Below are positions 11,259 to 21,989 of a DNA stretch of 64,000 nucleotides, piece after piece. Position numbers and translations under genes: made by a program. The stretch comes from Bacteroides reticulotermitis JCM 10512 (GTDB lineage Bacteria > Bacteroidota > Bacteroidia > Bacteroidales > Bacteroidaceae). The stretch spans positions 1 to 64,000 of the forward strand of contig NZ_BAIV01000003.1 of assembly GCF_000517545.1 (NCBI RefSeq), read 5' to 3'. Within the stretch, counting starts at the first letter, position 1. Every line of letters starts with the position of its first letter. The notes beneath the pieces were generated by a model. The model was not told the DNA's origin. It made no database searches and was given only the letters and a program-made list of their open reading frames with translations.

Positions 11259-12808
11259 ATGCTTAAATTAATAAAAGTAACGTGGCTATGCTTCTGTCTG
11301 ATTACTCTATCGGTAGCTTGTAGTAGTGAAGATCCGAAGACTCCTGACGAAACACCGGGGCAAAGTACAGATAATGGCGATACAGACAATGAACCGGATG
11401 GACCTCGTGACGCTTTTCCGGGTGCTTACGGTGCCGGGCGTTATACAACCGGTGGTGCGGGAGGTACTGTTTATACAGTCACTTCGTTGGAAGACAATAC
11501 GACCAAAGGAACTTTGCGTTATGCTTTAACTCGTTCGGGAAAACGCACGATCGTGTTTGCGGTTAGTGGTTTGATACAGCTGAAAAGCGAGTTGAAAATA
11601 ACTATTGGAGATGTTACAGTTGCCGGTCAGACTGCACCAGGAGATGGCATCTGTTTAAAGGGATATCCGGTTTCTGTACAGGCCGACAATGTAATCATCC
11701 GTTTTCTACGTTTCCGTATGGGAGCAGAAAGTCTTACTGCCGAAGAGGCTGCCGGAGCTGATGCCTTTGGGGGAGGAATCGCAAGGATATCATGATCGAT
11801 CATTGTTCGATTAGTTGGAGTACGGACGAATGTGCTTCTTTCTATGATAACACAAATTTCACGATGCAATGGTGTATACTTAGTGAAAGTCTGGCCAATT
11901 CTATCCATGGAAAAGGATCACATGGTTACGGAGGTATCTGGGGAGGCTCTCCGGCAACATTCCATCACAACCTAATTGCTCATCATAGCAGTCGCACACC
12001 CCGTTTATGCGGTAGCCGTTATACCGGAAAACCGGAGAATGAAAAAGTAGACTTGCGCAATAACGTCTTTTATAATTGGGGACCAACCAATGGTGGATAT
12101 GCCGGAGAGGGAGGAAGCTATAATTTTGTGAATAACTATTATAAGCCCGGGCCTTCCACCAGTACGAAGAAGAGTATTGTTAATCGTATCTTTCAGCCTA
12201 ACAGCGATGACGGAACGCAAGCAAACGTCAAAGGTACATGGGGGATTTACCATGTAAGTGGAAATTATTTCGATGATACATGTCCTCAAATAGAATCGAC
12301 ATATAAAACCCTTTTGGCTGCCGTTAATTCAGATAACTGGGTAGGATTACAACCAAAGGATTCCGAAAATCTACCGTCAGGAGGAAAGACAGCCATTCAA
12401 TCGGATAAAGAATTCGCAATTAGTACTGACGCTTCCGAATATACACAGTCTGCTAAAGACGCTTATGAGTCTGTCTTGAGTTACGTAGGTGCTTCATTGA
12501 ACCGGGATGCTGTAGATAACCGAATTATAAACAATGTTATCAATGGTGATTATACCGCTCAAGGAAGTAATGGAGGCACGAATGGGATTATTGATAGTGC
12601 CGAAGATGTAGGAGGTTGGCCTGATTATAAAGAAGAGACCGGACTCAAAGATACGGATGGCGACGGTATTCCAGATGCGTGGGAAACTGCGAACGGACTA
12701 AATCCGAATAGTGCGGCTGATGGTTCGAAATATACATTGAGCAAAACGTATACGAATTTGGAGGTTTATCTCAATAGTTTGGTACAGGCATTATATCCAA
12801 AAAAATAA
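11259..12808 (+). CDS. Pectate lyase, PL1 family lipoprotein (one frame break)
   Basis: Cleaves de-esterified homogalacturonan by calcium-dependent beta-elimination. Lipobox Cys21 (LSVAC), a short Asp/Gly/Pro-rich linker, then the parallel beta-helix starting [19 protein letters not shown]. Hallmarks are [14 protein letters not shown] (PL1 core), [14 protein letters not shown], and [11 protein letters not shown] (the RxPxxR-like motif with the catalytic Arg). The C-terminus has [12 protein letters not shown], a thrombospondin-3-like calcium loop, and ends [11 protein letters not shown]. The frames 11259-11795 and 11792-12808 join as [11 protein letters not shown] if one A is restored in CGCAAGG near 11782-11787. 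First of three consecutive PL1 genes. Confidence 0.92.
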
Positions 12809-12828
12809 ATACTTTGAAGAAAGAGAAT

Positions 12829-14489
12829 ATGAAAAGAAAGAAATCCTTGTTTTATCTGGCTATGCTATTTGGTGTAGCCGGTATGTGTATGTCGTGTTCT
12901 TCGGATAGTCCTACAGATGATAACGGAGGAGGGGATAATACGGGAGGTAATAATTCCACCGGTATTAAACAGCTGGATTATGGAGAACTCCTCGCTTTTC
13001 CTTATGCCGAAGGCCACGGACGTAATACAACCGGAGGCCGTGGAGGAAAAGTTTACCGTGTAACAACGCTTGATGACGATACAAATGGAAATACAAGTGG
13101 AAGCTTCCGATGGGCATTGAAGCAGGATGGTCCTAAAACCATCGTTTTTGATGTGTCGGGAACTATCTACCTTAAAGCAGAATTGAGAACTCAGAAAGAT
13201 AATCTGACGATAGCCGGCCAAACATCACCGGGAGGAATTTGCATAGCCGATTATCCGTTTACCATTAACTCGAATAATGTCATTATCCGCTTTATGCGTT
13301 TTCGTCCCGGAAATAAAGATGTGGACTGTGATGCACTGGAGGAAGTGATAAACAAAATATTATAATCGACCATTGTTCTGCCAGTTGGGGGACGGATGAA
13401 TGTATATCTGTTTATGGTATGCAGAATTCTACGGTACAGTGGTGTTTAGCTGCGCAAGCTCTGCGGGTAAGTGATGTAAAGCTTGCAGCAGCTGGTGGAA
13501 AATTCGCATCTCATGGATATGGTGGTAACTGGGGAGGTAATAACGCTTCTTATCATCATAACCTGATAGCTCATTGTGAAAGCCGTGTTCCTCGTCTCGG
13601 CCCTCGCTATACGACATTGGCATTAAATAACAATAACGGTGAACGTGTCGATATTCGTAATAATGTTTTCTATAATTGGGGAGGTGAAGGTTGTTATGGA
13701 GGTGAAGCTCAACACGTCAATATTGTAGGTAACTATTATAAACCGGGACCTGGTACCGATCAAGCTAAGAGTGGCCGTTCCTATCGCATTGCGAAACCGG
13801 ATGTATATCCCATTGATTATTCTGGGAAAGATAAATATGGTCTATGGCTTCAAACTTGGGGTAAGTTTTATATCAATGAGAATAAAACTGAAGGAAATAC
13901 AGCAGTAACACAAGATAATTGGACGAATGGCGTGTTTGCTCAAATGGATAAAAATAATTGTGCAACTGATGCGCTCTGGAATCAGCATCAACAGATTCGC
14001 GCCAATGCGTTGGTAGTAGAAGCCGGACGAGTAACAACTCACACAGCGGATGACGCCTATGCGCGAGTCTTGGAAAGCGTTGGAGCATCTAATTATCGGG
14101 ATAAAGTAGATGCCCTAATCGTAAACGATGTTGCGAACCGAAAGGCTAGCTGTACCGGAGATGCAAGTCGATGGAGTGGTTTATCCGGATATTCGCAAAA
14201 TAAATCAGGATATATCAATGCTCCTACAGATATTATCACTACTTTAGGAATATCCAATCCGTATGATGTATTAACAACTGTGGCTAGTCCGAACTTGAAA
14301 GATACCGATGGAGATGGAATTCCCGATTCTTGGGAAGAAGAGTATGGTTTGAATCCTAAGAAATCAGCCGATGGGAAAGAGACCACTGTTGATAAGAATG
14401 GGAAATATACCAATCTGGAAATGTATCTCAATAGCTTGGTACAGGATATCATGGTGAAAGGAGCTTCCGGAGGGAAGGTTATTGAATAA
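12829..14489 (+). CDS. Pectate lyase, PL1 family lipoprotein (one frame break)
   Basis: About 553 residues when repaired. The ATG at 12829, preceded by a purine-rich GAAGAAAGAG, is preferred over an in-frame TTG at 12814. Lipobox Cys23 (MCMSC) and a Gly/Asn-rich linker precede the beta-helix ([20 protein letters not shown]). PL1 motifs: [35 protein letters not shown]. It ends with [16 protein letters not shown] and [10 protein letters not shown]. The break lies in an A-run at about 13352-13357; one extra A gives NKNIIIDHC, joining 12829-13365 to 13419-14489. Its GPR-type arginine motif differs from the CGSRY type of both neighbours, so the three lyases are not simple copies. Confidence 0.92.
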
Positions 14490-14518
14490 CTGTTTGTTTT
14501 ATACAAAAACCGAATAAC

Positions 14519-15994
14519 ATGAAAAAGATTGCATTAGTTCTTTATTGTTCAGTGATTGCTTTGTCTTCAGCTGTTGCGGGTGAAGCAAATTTAAAAGAGC
14601 ATCCTGTACCCGATCGATCGAAGGTCGCCGCATTTCCGGGTGCTGACGGTGCTGGGAAATATACGCTTGGCGGTGCCGGTGGTGAAGTCTATACAGTAAC
14701 TTCATTAGCTGATGACGGATCAGAGGGAACACTTCGATGGGCAATAAGTAAGAAAGGTCCTCGTACGATTGTTTTCGCTGTCAGTGGAATCATTGAGTTG
14801 CAAAAACCTCTGAAACTGAATAACGGCGATGTTACAATTGCCGGACAAACGGCTCCGGGCGATGGCATTTGTCTGAAAAACTATACTTTCTCTATTCAGG
14901 CAGACAATGTTATTGTTCGTTTTATCCGCTCACGTATGGGAGTAGATATTAAGCAGAAAGGTGATGACGCAATGAACGGAACCAAGCCTCAGCGAAATGT
15001 GATTATCGACCATTGTTCCATGAGTTGGAGTACAGACGAATGCGCGACTTTTTATGATCTCCACAATTTTACGCTTCAGTGGTGTATAATAAGTGAGAGT
15101 CTGGCCAATTCCATTCATGAAAAAGGAGCACATGGCTATGGAGGCATTTGGGGTGGACAACCAGCCACCTTCCATCATAACCTGCTTGCACATCATACAA
15201 ATCGTACTCCTCGTCTTTGCGGAAGCCGTTATACGGGAAAGCCGGAAGACGAGAAAGTTGAATTGTTCAATAACGTAATTTATAACTATGGTAGCGACGG
15301 AGCTTATGCCGGTGAGGGAGGTTCCTATAACTTTATCAATAATTATTATAAGCCCGGACCTTTTACTGCGACAAAGGGATCGTTTAAACGTCTATTCACA
15401 GCTTATGCAGATGACGGTAAAAACCAGAACGAAGCTGGTGTTCATGGAATCTTTTATTTCAATGGTAACTATATAGACCCGACTTGTTCTAAGTTGACGG
15501 ATAAACAAAAGGAAGCGCTTTATAAAGTCAATATGGATAATTCTTTTGGCTTGGTTATAAAAAACGATTTCACGACAGAAAAGGAGATCTTAACTAAGAA
15601 GGCCTTTGATATAGCCGAACATTCTTCGCTGCAATCGGCCAAGAAAGCTTATAAAGACGTGCTTCAATTCGCAGGTGCTTCTCATCGTCGAGATGTAATT
15701 GATCAGCGAATTGTGGAAGAGACTCGTAAAGGGACTTATACCTACGAAGGATCTCACGGAAGTACGAATGGGATGATTGACCAACCGTCGGATGTTGGCG
15801 GATGGCCTGAATATAAGTCTTCAGCTGCTCTTATTGATAGTGACGGTGATGGTATACCTGATGAATGGGAGAAGAAACATAATCTTGATCCGAACAATGC
15901 CGGGGATGGAGCAAAGTATACCTTGAGTGCAGAATATACCAATCTGGAAGTGTATATGAATAGTTTAGTTGATTTTGTATTTCCGAATAAGTAA
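14519..15994 (+). CDS. Pectate lyase, PL1 family, secreted (intact)
   Basis: 491 residues, the only uninterrupted lyase of this operon. It has an ordinary cleavable signal peptide ([10 protein letters not shown]) without a lipobox, so it is probably periplasmic or secreted rather than surface-lipidated. The beta-helix begins [21 protein letters not shown]1 motifs: [29 protein letters not shown] (Glu in place of the Gly seen in the other four lyases), [16 protein letters not shown]. Calcium-loop tail [16 protein letters not shown]. Closest in sequence to the lyase at 11259. It is the last gene of the operon; a good terminator follows 17 bases downstream. Confidence 0.95.
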   Translation: MKKIALVLYCSVIALSSAVAGEANLKEHPVPDRSKVAAFPGADGAGKYTLGGAGGEVYTVTSLADDGSEGTLRWAISKKGPRTIVFAVSGIIELQKPLKLNNGDVTIAGQTAPGDGICLKNYTFSIQADNVIVRFIRSRMGVDIKQKGDDAMNGTKPQRNVIIDHCSMSWSTDECATFYDLHNFTLQWCIISESLANSIHEKGAHGYGGIWGGQPATFHHNLLAHHTNRTPRLCGSRYTGKPEDEKVELFNNVIYNYGSDGAYAGEGGSYNFINNYYKPGPFTATKGSFKRLFTAYADDGKNQNEAGVHGIFYFNGNYIDPTCSKLTDKQKEALYKVNMDNSFGLVIKNDFTTEKEILTKKAFDIAEHSSLQSAKKAYKDVLQFAGASHRRDVIDQRIVEETRKGTYTYEGSHGSTNGMIDQPSDVGGWPEYKSSAALIDSDGDGIPDEWEKKHNLDPNNAGDGAKYTLSAEYTNLEVYMNSLVDFVFPNK

Positions 15995-16011
15995 GTAACT
16001 CAAAATCATGG

Positions 16012-16049
16012 AAAGGGGAGAACTGGTAAAAAGCAGTTCTTCCCTTTTT
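16012..16049 (+). terminator. Rho-independent terminator of the first pectin operon
   Basis: Fourteen-bp stem AAAGGGGAGAACTG with CAGTTCTTCCCTTT (one G-U pair), 8-base loop, then a T-run. It lies just after the third PL1 gene and marks the end of the 2401-15994 operon. Confidence 0.85.
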
Positions 16050-16341
16050 CATTGAAAGTTATTCGCTTGGCTATGTGAAGTCCGGGTTGGCATTTAGCTA
16101 TTTTTCTCTTTTCTTCCGATTCGGCTTTATTGGAAGCGTGTCGATTTGTTGGGAGATTCTAGTGTCCTTTATTCATGCGATAGTGTGGAAAATGGGTTTC
16201 CTGCCTCTATTTTCCCCCTTTTCTATCAGTTTTTCCCCTTTCATTTACTTTCTTTTGAGGATTTTTGCATCAAATTCAGAGTGCGACCATTCTGTATTAT
16301 ATCTTAAGAAACCTTTGCAGTGTTAATTTTAAACTAATAGT
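16050..16341. other. Intergenic region carrying the probable promoter of the second operon
   Basis: About 290 bases with no convincing gene; an 83-codon frame at 16075-16326 has low-complexity composition and no start signal. The only -7-like sequence is AACCTTTG at 16310-16317, one mismatch from TAnnTTTG, with CAAATTCA at 16271 upstream. The spacing differs by six bases from that in the other operators, so I treat it as tentative. Confidence 0.4.
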
Positions 16342-16500
16342 ATGAAACTAAAATCAAAGAAACTGGAAAACAGTTGGACTTTGTGGCTACTGGCGTTTTT
16401 GCTTATTCCGCTAGGGGTGTCTGCACAAAGTATTATCAGAAAGAGAAAAACGATAGATTCGATAGGAGACCTGCGTGTTGGGGCTCTCAATGTGTTGTGA
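16342..16500 (+). CDS. Small secreted protein or leader ORF (52 aa) upstream of susC
   Basis: ATG at 16342 opens 52 codons. It starts MKLKSKKLENSWTLWLLAFL, continues LIPLGVSAQ, a very plausible signal peptide with an Ala-x-Ala-like site, and a short basic tail SIIRKRKTIDSIGDLRV. I do not recognise it. It begins 25 bases after the tentative -7 box, so it would be the first translated frame of the susC transcript. A hairpin (16511-16538) separates it from susC. It could be a real small protein, a leader peptide, or the start of a decayed exported gene; the signal peptide argues against chance. Confidence 0.45.
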   Translation: MKLKSKKLENSWTLWLLAFLLIPLGVSAQSIIRKRKTIDSIGDLRVGALNVL

Positions 16501-16510
16501 TAATATTTAG

Positions 16511-16538
16511 CATAAGCAGTCTTTACCTAATGCTTATG
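16511..16538 (+). promoter_or_regulatory. Hairpin in the susC leader
   Basis: CATAAGCA (16511-16518) pairs with TGCTTATG (16531-16538) around a 12-base loop. It lies between the 52-aa ORF and the susC start, in the 5' leader. A role in translation or RNA stability is possible but not shown. Confidence 0.4.
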
Positions 16539-16571
16539 TAGATGATCTTTTGTTAAACTAAATGTTTTATT

Positions 16572-19500
16572 ATGAATTTACGTATGGAAAAAAATGTTAG
16601 AAGTATGAAAAGTAAACTTCTCTTTTTGCTGACACTATTCTTGATGGTGTCTGCAGGAGCGTTTGCCCAGGGCATTGCTGTGAAAGGTACTGTACTGGAT
16701 TCGGCGGGTGAAGTCGTCATAGGCGCTTCCGTTATAGAGAAAGGTAATACGAGAAATGGAGCTATCACCGATTTGGATGGTCACTTTAGACTGACTGTTC
16801 CCAAAGGGAAAAAATTAGTAGTAACTTTTGTCGGCATGGAGTCACAAGAAGTGGATGCCGTTGCCGGAAAAGAGTTGGTAATTACATTGAAAGATGACTC
16901 GAAAGCACTCGATGAGGTAGTCGTTATTGGTTATGGAAGTAAGGCACGTAAGGACTTGACGGGTTCCGTCGGTTCTATTTCGGGTGTTAAGCTCGCTGCC
17001 GTACCCGTAAATTCAGCGGCTGTTGCTTTGCAAGGAAAGATTGCCGGTGTGCAGGTAACTACGGTCGATGGTGCGCCGGGTGCGGATATCAACATTCGTG
17101 TTCGTGGGGGTACATCGGTAACACAGAGTAACGATCCACTTTATATTGTCGATGGTTTTCAAGTAGACAATATCAATGACATTCCTCCCACGGATATTGC
17201 TTCGATTGATGTATTGAAAGATGCCTCTATCACAGCTATTTATGGTGCAAAGGGAGGTAATGGTGTAGTTGTCGTAACGACTAAATCTGCTAAAGCAGGA
17301 AAGATTCAGGTAAGTTTTAATGCACAACTTTCTACTAGCCACTTGTCTAAGAAGTTGGAACTGATGGATGCTTTTGATTTTGCGCGTTATCAGTACGAGT
17401 GGCATGCATCAAATGGTGCCCGCTCTTCTAACGCTAAATTCTTCCGTTCAAACTTTGGTAACCCAAACGATCTCGACATGTACAAGAGCTTGCATACTTA
17501 CGATTGGCAAGACGAAGTCATGGGTGAGAATCCTTTGAACTACTCTACCAATGTAACTGTTGGCGGAGGTAACGACAGAATGCGTTTTAATTTGTCTCTT
17601 ACTCAAAGTGAGGATAAAGGTATTATTATGGGTTCGGGCGTACGTCGTACAAACTTGAATATCAAGACAGCCATTGACATATCTAAAAATCTGACTTTAC
17701 AGATTAATCCTAAGTTCTCATTCCGTCGTGATGAAGGTGCAGGTGGGGATAATATCGGTACCGGTGGTATCATCGATGTGCTTCGCTATCGTCCGACTAA
17801 CGGTTTGCGTGAATTTGGATATATCGACCCTTCGTATGCCGATCCGGATGAAGAAGAACTATTCACATATACCAATCCGAAGAGTGATATTAGCATCAAT
17901 CAACAAAAAAAGTATTCGTATGATTATACGAATGCGATATCTTTAGACTATAGGCCCATCAAAGGACTTGTACTTCGTTCCGAAGCGACTATTGGTTTGA
18001 TGTGGAAAGACCAAAATCGTTTTTGGGGTGCACTGACAAGCGAAGGCCAGAACAATAACTCTCTGCCTCTAGCAAAGATTGAAAAGAATCAGGTTTTTAG
18101 ATATATGTGGACCAATACGGCTTCTTATGCTTTAACATTAAATGAGAAGCATGATTTGTCATTTCTTTTAGGACAGGAAGTTTCTCACAGCCAAAATAAG
18201 CAGAATATCCAGGAAAATCGTTACTTCCCTCGTGCGTTCGAGGCTGAACAGGCGTGGAATAATATGGGATTCGGTACTCCGAAATCATCCACTACTTCAA
18301 CTTCTACACCTGATCGTTCTGCTTCTTTCTTTGGGCAGGCCAGTTATAACTATGATCATAAGTATTTGCTCTCTTTAACAATGCGTGCCGACGGTTCGAC
18401 TAAGTTCGCTCCGGGCAATCAATGGGGGTATTTCCCATCTGTAGGTGGTGCATGGGTCATTTCGGAAGAGGACTTTATGAGTGACATTACCTGGCTGGAA
18501 CAATTGAAACTTCGTGCTGCCATAGGTTTGGTAGGTAATAATCGCATTAACAATGACATGTGGCGTTATTTGTATTCTATTAATTCAAGTGGTGGGCCGG
18601 GTTTTGGTGAAAATACGCAATTCGGAGAACAGTGGTATGGTAATCAGGGCGGTAGCAAATTTGCCAATAAAGATATTAAATGGGAAACTACATTAACCCG
18701 TAACATTGCAGCTGACCTAACTCTTTTCGGTGGTCGCTTGACCATTACTCCTGAATTCTATTGGAATACCACCAAAGATTTGCTTTATAGTTCAGACATA
18801 TCATCGTCTATCGGTTATGTAAGCCAAATGCAAAACATTGGCCAGGTAACTAATAAAGGTATCGAGTTGAGTATATCCGGTGATATTCTTAGAGGTAGAG
18901 ATTATGTGCTTTCGGGAAACTTCTCTTTGGGAAAGAACAAGAAGAGAGTTGATAAACTGAATGGTACAGATAATGTCATCTGGGAACAAAACGACCGTTG
19001 GAAGTCGTCATACAACGACTATTGCTTAAAAGTCGGTGATGAGGTCGGTTTGATTTATGGCTTTGTGTACGATGGTATTTATTCGATGGATGAATTCTAT
19101 TTTAGTCCGACAAACAACTACCAAGCTCTTCCTTGGGGTTCTACTGCTGCTCAAAATGGAACATCACAAGACCAGCCACTAGTTGACGCAAACGGTGTGA
19201 CACATAATAAAACGGTTATCAACACCATTTCCGGTGACTCAAATTCGGGTATTGCTACACTACCCGGTAAGGTTAAGTTTAAAGATTTGGACGGTGACGG
19301 ATTAATTACAGAAGCGGATCGTACTGTTATTGGTAACACGAATCCTAGGGTTCAAGGAGGTTTCGGTTTAAGTGGACAGTGGAAGAACTTGGATTTTACA
19401 ATGAACTTCAATTATATGCTCGATTTTGATGTGAACAATGCAACAGCATATCAGCTCTCTTCTTCTGAAGGTAATAAGAATAAATTTTATAATTCTCTTT

Positions 19501-19916
19501 CTAAGTTTGCTGATGCAGGATGGCGCTACACCCGCGACTCTGATGGTGAAACAATGTATAAGTGTTACTTTATTGATAACTCGGTATCTATGTATGGTGC
19601 GCTGAATGAGGGACGTACGCTTTGGAATCCATCAGACGTGACCAAGAAGATTACTCACTCTTACTTTATTGAAGACGGTTCGTTCTTGCGTTGTCAAGAC
19701 CTGACAATCGGTTATACGTTGCCGGCACAACTGACTTCTAAATGGGGTATCTCGAAAGCTCGCTTCTATGTGTCTACATCGAACCTGTTTATAATTACAG
19801 GGTACTCCGGTTACGATCCTGAGGTCGATGTGCAGACAGGCTTGACTCCCGGTATGGACTATAATCGTTACCCGCGTAGTCGTAGCTTCGTGATTGGAAC
19901 CAATATTACATTCTAA
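16572..19916 (+). CDS. SusC-like TonB-dependent receptor (intact)
   Basis: 1,114 residues, complete. Signal peptide ending SAGAFAQG; carboxypeptidase-like domain with GTVLDSAGEVVIGASVIEKG; DEVVVIGYGSKARKDLTGSV; plug with INIRVRGGTSVTQSN and YIVDGFQVDN; barrel ending in RSRSFVIGTNITF, a classic C-terminal aromatic. ATG 16584 (MEKNVRSMKS) is an alternative start. It imports oligosaccharides across the outer membrane with the SusD encoded 15 bases downstream. It differs enough from the 2401 and 42700 receptors (TSVTQSN versus GSLSQDN or GSITQDN) to suggest a different pectin fragment. Confidence 0.96.
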   Translation: MNLRMEKNVRSMKSKLLFLLTLFLMVSAGAFAQGIAVKGTVLDSAGEVVIGASVIEKGNTRNGAITDLDGHFRLTVPKGKKLVVTFVGMESQEVDAVAGKELVITLKDDSKALDEVVVIGYGSKARKDLTGSVGSISGVKLAAVPVNSAAVALQGKIAGVQVTTVDGAPGADINIRVRGGTSVTQSNDPLYIVDGFQVDNINDIPPTDIASIDVLKDASITAIYGAKGGNGVVVVTTKSAKAGKIQVSFNAQLSTSHLSKKLELMDAFDFARYQYEWHASNGARSSNAKFFRSNFGNPNDLDMYKSLHTYDWQDEVMGENPLNYSTNVTVGGGNDRMRFNLSLTQSEDKGIIMGSGVRRTNLNIKTAIDISKNLTLQINPKFSFRRDEGAGGDNIGTGGIIDVLRYRPTNGLREFGYIDPSYADPDEEELFTYTNPKSDISINQQKKYSYDYTNAISLDYRPIKGLVLRSEATIGLMWKDQNRFWGALTSEGQNNNSLPLAKIEKNQVFRYMWTNTASYALTLNEKHDLSFLLGQEVSHSQNKQNIQENRYFPRAFEAEQAWNNMGFGTPKSSTTSTSTPDRSASFFGQASYNYDHKYLLSLTMRADGSTKFAPGNQWGYFPSVGGAWVISEEDFMSDITWLEQLKLRAAIGLVGNNRINNDMWRYLYSINSSGGPGFGENTQFGEQWYGNQGGSKFANKDIKWETTLTRNIAADLTLFGGRLTITPEFYWNTTKDLLYSSDISSSIGYVSQMQNIGQVTNKGIELSISGDILRGRDYVLSGNFSLGKNKKRVDKLNGTDNVIWEQNDRWKSSYNDYCLKVGDEVGLIYGFVYDGIYSMDEFYFSPTNNYQALPWGSTAAQNGTSQDQPLVDANGVTHNKTVINTISGDSNSGIATLPGKVKFKDLDGDGLITEADRTVIGNTNPRVQGGFGLSGQWKNLDFTMNFNYMLDFDVNNATAYQLSSSEGNKNKFYNSLSKFADAGWRYTRDSDGETMYKCYFIDNSVSMYGALNEGRTLWNPSDVTKKITHSYFIEDGSFLRCQDLTIGYTLPAQLTSKWGISKARFYVSTSNLFIITGYSGYDPEVDVQTGLTPGMDYNRYPRSRSFVIGTNITF

Positions 19917-19931
19917 AAAACTGAAGGAAAA

Positions 19932-21967
19932 ATGAAACTAAGAAATATCATATTAATAGGTTTGACCGGTATGACTTTGGCTCATGCAACGACTTTCTTG
20001 ATGTGGATTCTCCGTCAAGCTATAGCGAGGAATTCGTGTTTACGCAAAAGTCAGAGATGAATCGTGTTCTTAATGGGGTTTACGCTTCCATCTTGGTAAA
20101 TGACCTTTATGGCAATGCTTACCAGAGAACGTTTGTTCTGAATAGTGACGTAGATATGCAAATCTTCACCGGTAGCTCAGATTCTCCAAGCGATTATGCC
20201 TGTTTTAACTGTAACGATCAGGGTAGTGAAATCGATAAGTTCTGGAAAGCTGGTTATAAGGCAATTGAAGATGCTAATCGTTTTATTTACGGTATGGAAA
20301 ATAGCAAACTTTACAACGAAAAAGATGCAGAGTTGATGCAAATGATAGGCGAAGCGAAATGCCTTCGTGCTATGGTTTACCACGACTTGACAGTAATGTT
20401 TGGTGATGTTCCTTTCACTTTTACGGCTGCTGCTCAGTTGGGGAATGACTATGTAGTGCCTGTTACCAAACGGGAAGATATCCAAAATAACCTGATTAAA
20501 GATTTGGAAAGTATTGCTCCGAAAATGAACTCTTCGAGTAATGTAACAGTTGAGCGCGCATCCAAAGAATTTGCTTGGGCACTGATAGCTCGTATCGCCT
20601 TGAGTGCAGGCGGTTATTCGCTTCACCCGGTAGCAGACAATGCTAGCAGCTATGGAGTAATGAGTCGTCCGCAAGACTATCAGGCGTACTATCGCATTAC
20701 GAAAAACTATACAGATTCGATAATCAAACACAGTAAACACTCCTTAGGGGACTCTTATAGCGATGTGTTTGTAAAAGAGAGTAATTTTAATTTGATTACT
20801 AACGGTGATCCTATTTTTGAAATACCTTTCGCAAAGGAGTCTACGGGTAACACAGGCTACATCCAAGGTCCTACATCAACAGCTAACGCAGGGTACACCT
20901 TGGGTAAGAATGTTTGGGGAGCTTCAAGTGGTAATGGTCGTTTAAGTGCTTTTTATCGCTACTCATTTAAGGAGAACGATAAACGTCGAGACTATTTAAA
21001 TGGCCTTTGGTACTACGGTAACGCCGACAAGAGCCTAACGCAAGATTCCTGTTTGATTCGTGCCGATTATACAGTGCACAACAATAAATGGTCAAAGCTG
21101 TGGGCTAATTCGGGACAATTCGTCAATTCGAGTGCAGGTAGCACAGGTATTAATTACCCATATATGCGTTTTGCAGATGTATTGTTGATGCATGCGGAGG
21201 CGGTCAATGAGTTGGACGGACCTACAGCTGAAGCGCAAGAGTCGCTACGCAGAGTTCGTGAACGTGCATTTGACGATAAAGGGCTTGTTGCTGCTTACGT
21301 TTCTGAAGCAGCTTCTTCTAAAGAAGATTTCTTGAATGCTGTTCTCGATGAGCGTAAGTGGGAGTTTGCGGGTGAGAATATGCGTTGGCGCGACCTTGTT
21401 CGCAACAACCTTTACGCACGTGAAGTAGTTTACAGCTTCCTACGCTATTTGTCAGTTGCACTCGGAAATGCAGGTGCTTATACCGGCTTCGAAGATGAAA
21501 TAGCTGAGCATGATGGTAGCTATTACTTAGATAACTTACCTGAAGAGATGTATTACCATGTTTTGCCGCAGAATGCAGCGTGGAAAGTGGATCCAAGTGC
21601 AGTGTATGGTTATCCCTATCCTAATAAAACGCTTGATATACTTTACATTTACAATCCATACAAAAGTGCGAGCAGACCTGCCACATCCCTTGTAGGTTTC
21701 GAGGGTAAAACATGGTTAACGGCTTCTTTCTATCAATGGCAAAGTGATTCTGAACCGACTAACCAATGTAAGTATTCGTTCTATGGTTATATTCGTCGTA
21801 ATACAACCGGTGTAATTGAATTGGTAAAGGATGCCACTACAGTACCACTTGGAGATAAAATTCCGGAAATCAGTGAATTGCCTGTTGTGCGCTACATATT
21901 ACCTTATCCTAATGCGGCTATTCAACGCTCTGCCGGTGCATACAAGAACTATTATGGTTACAAATAA
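19932..21967 (+). CDS. SusD-like glycan-binding lipoprotein (frame break in signal peptide)
   Basis: Begins at ATG 19932 as MKLRNIILIGLTGMTLA. With one T restored at 19980-19983 (GGCTCATGC to GGCTTCATGC) it reads LASCNDFLDVDSPSS, an ordinary SusD lipobox with Cys19. Without it the lipoprotein signal is lost and the remaining frame starts at 20003. The body (about 678 residues) has GEAKCLRAMVYHDLTVMFGDVPF, YMRFADVLLMHAEAVNEL, and DERKWEFAGENMRWRDLVRNN, and ends with RSAGAYKNYYGYK, all typical of SusD. Surface partner of the preceding SusC. The break in the signal peptide is most likely a sequencing error. Confidence 0.92.
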
Positions 21968-21989
21968 TTATAAAGAAAGAAATCGATTT

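Noticed and set aside
16075..16326. 83-aa plus-strand ORF before the second operon
   Set aside because: Phe/Ser-rich low-complexity product covering the likely promoter, without start signals.
21831..21989. Upstream extension of the beta-helix gene to 21831
   Set aside because: It would overlap susD by over 130 bases and place the lipoprotein signal inside the protein.
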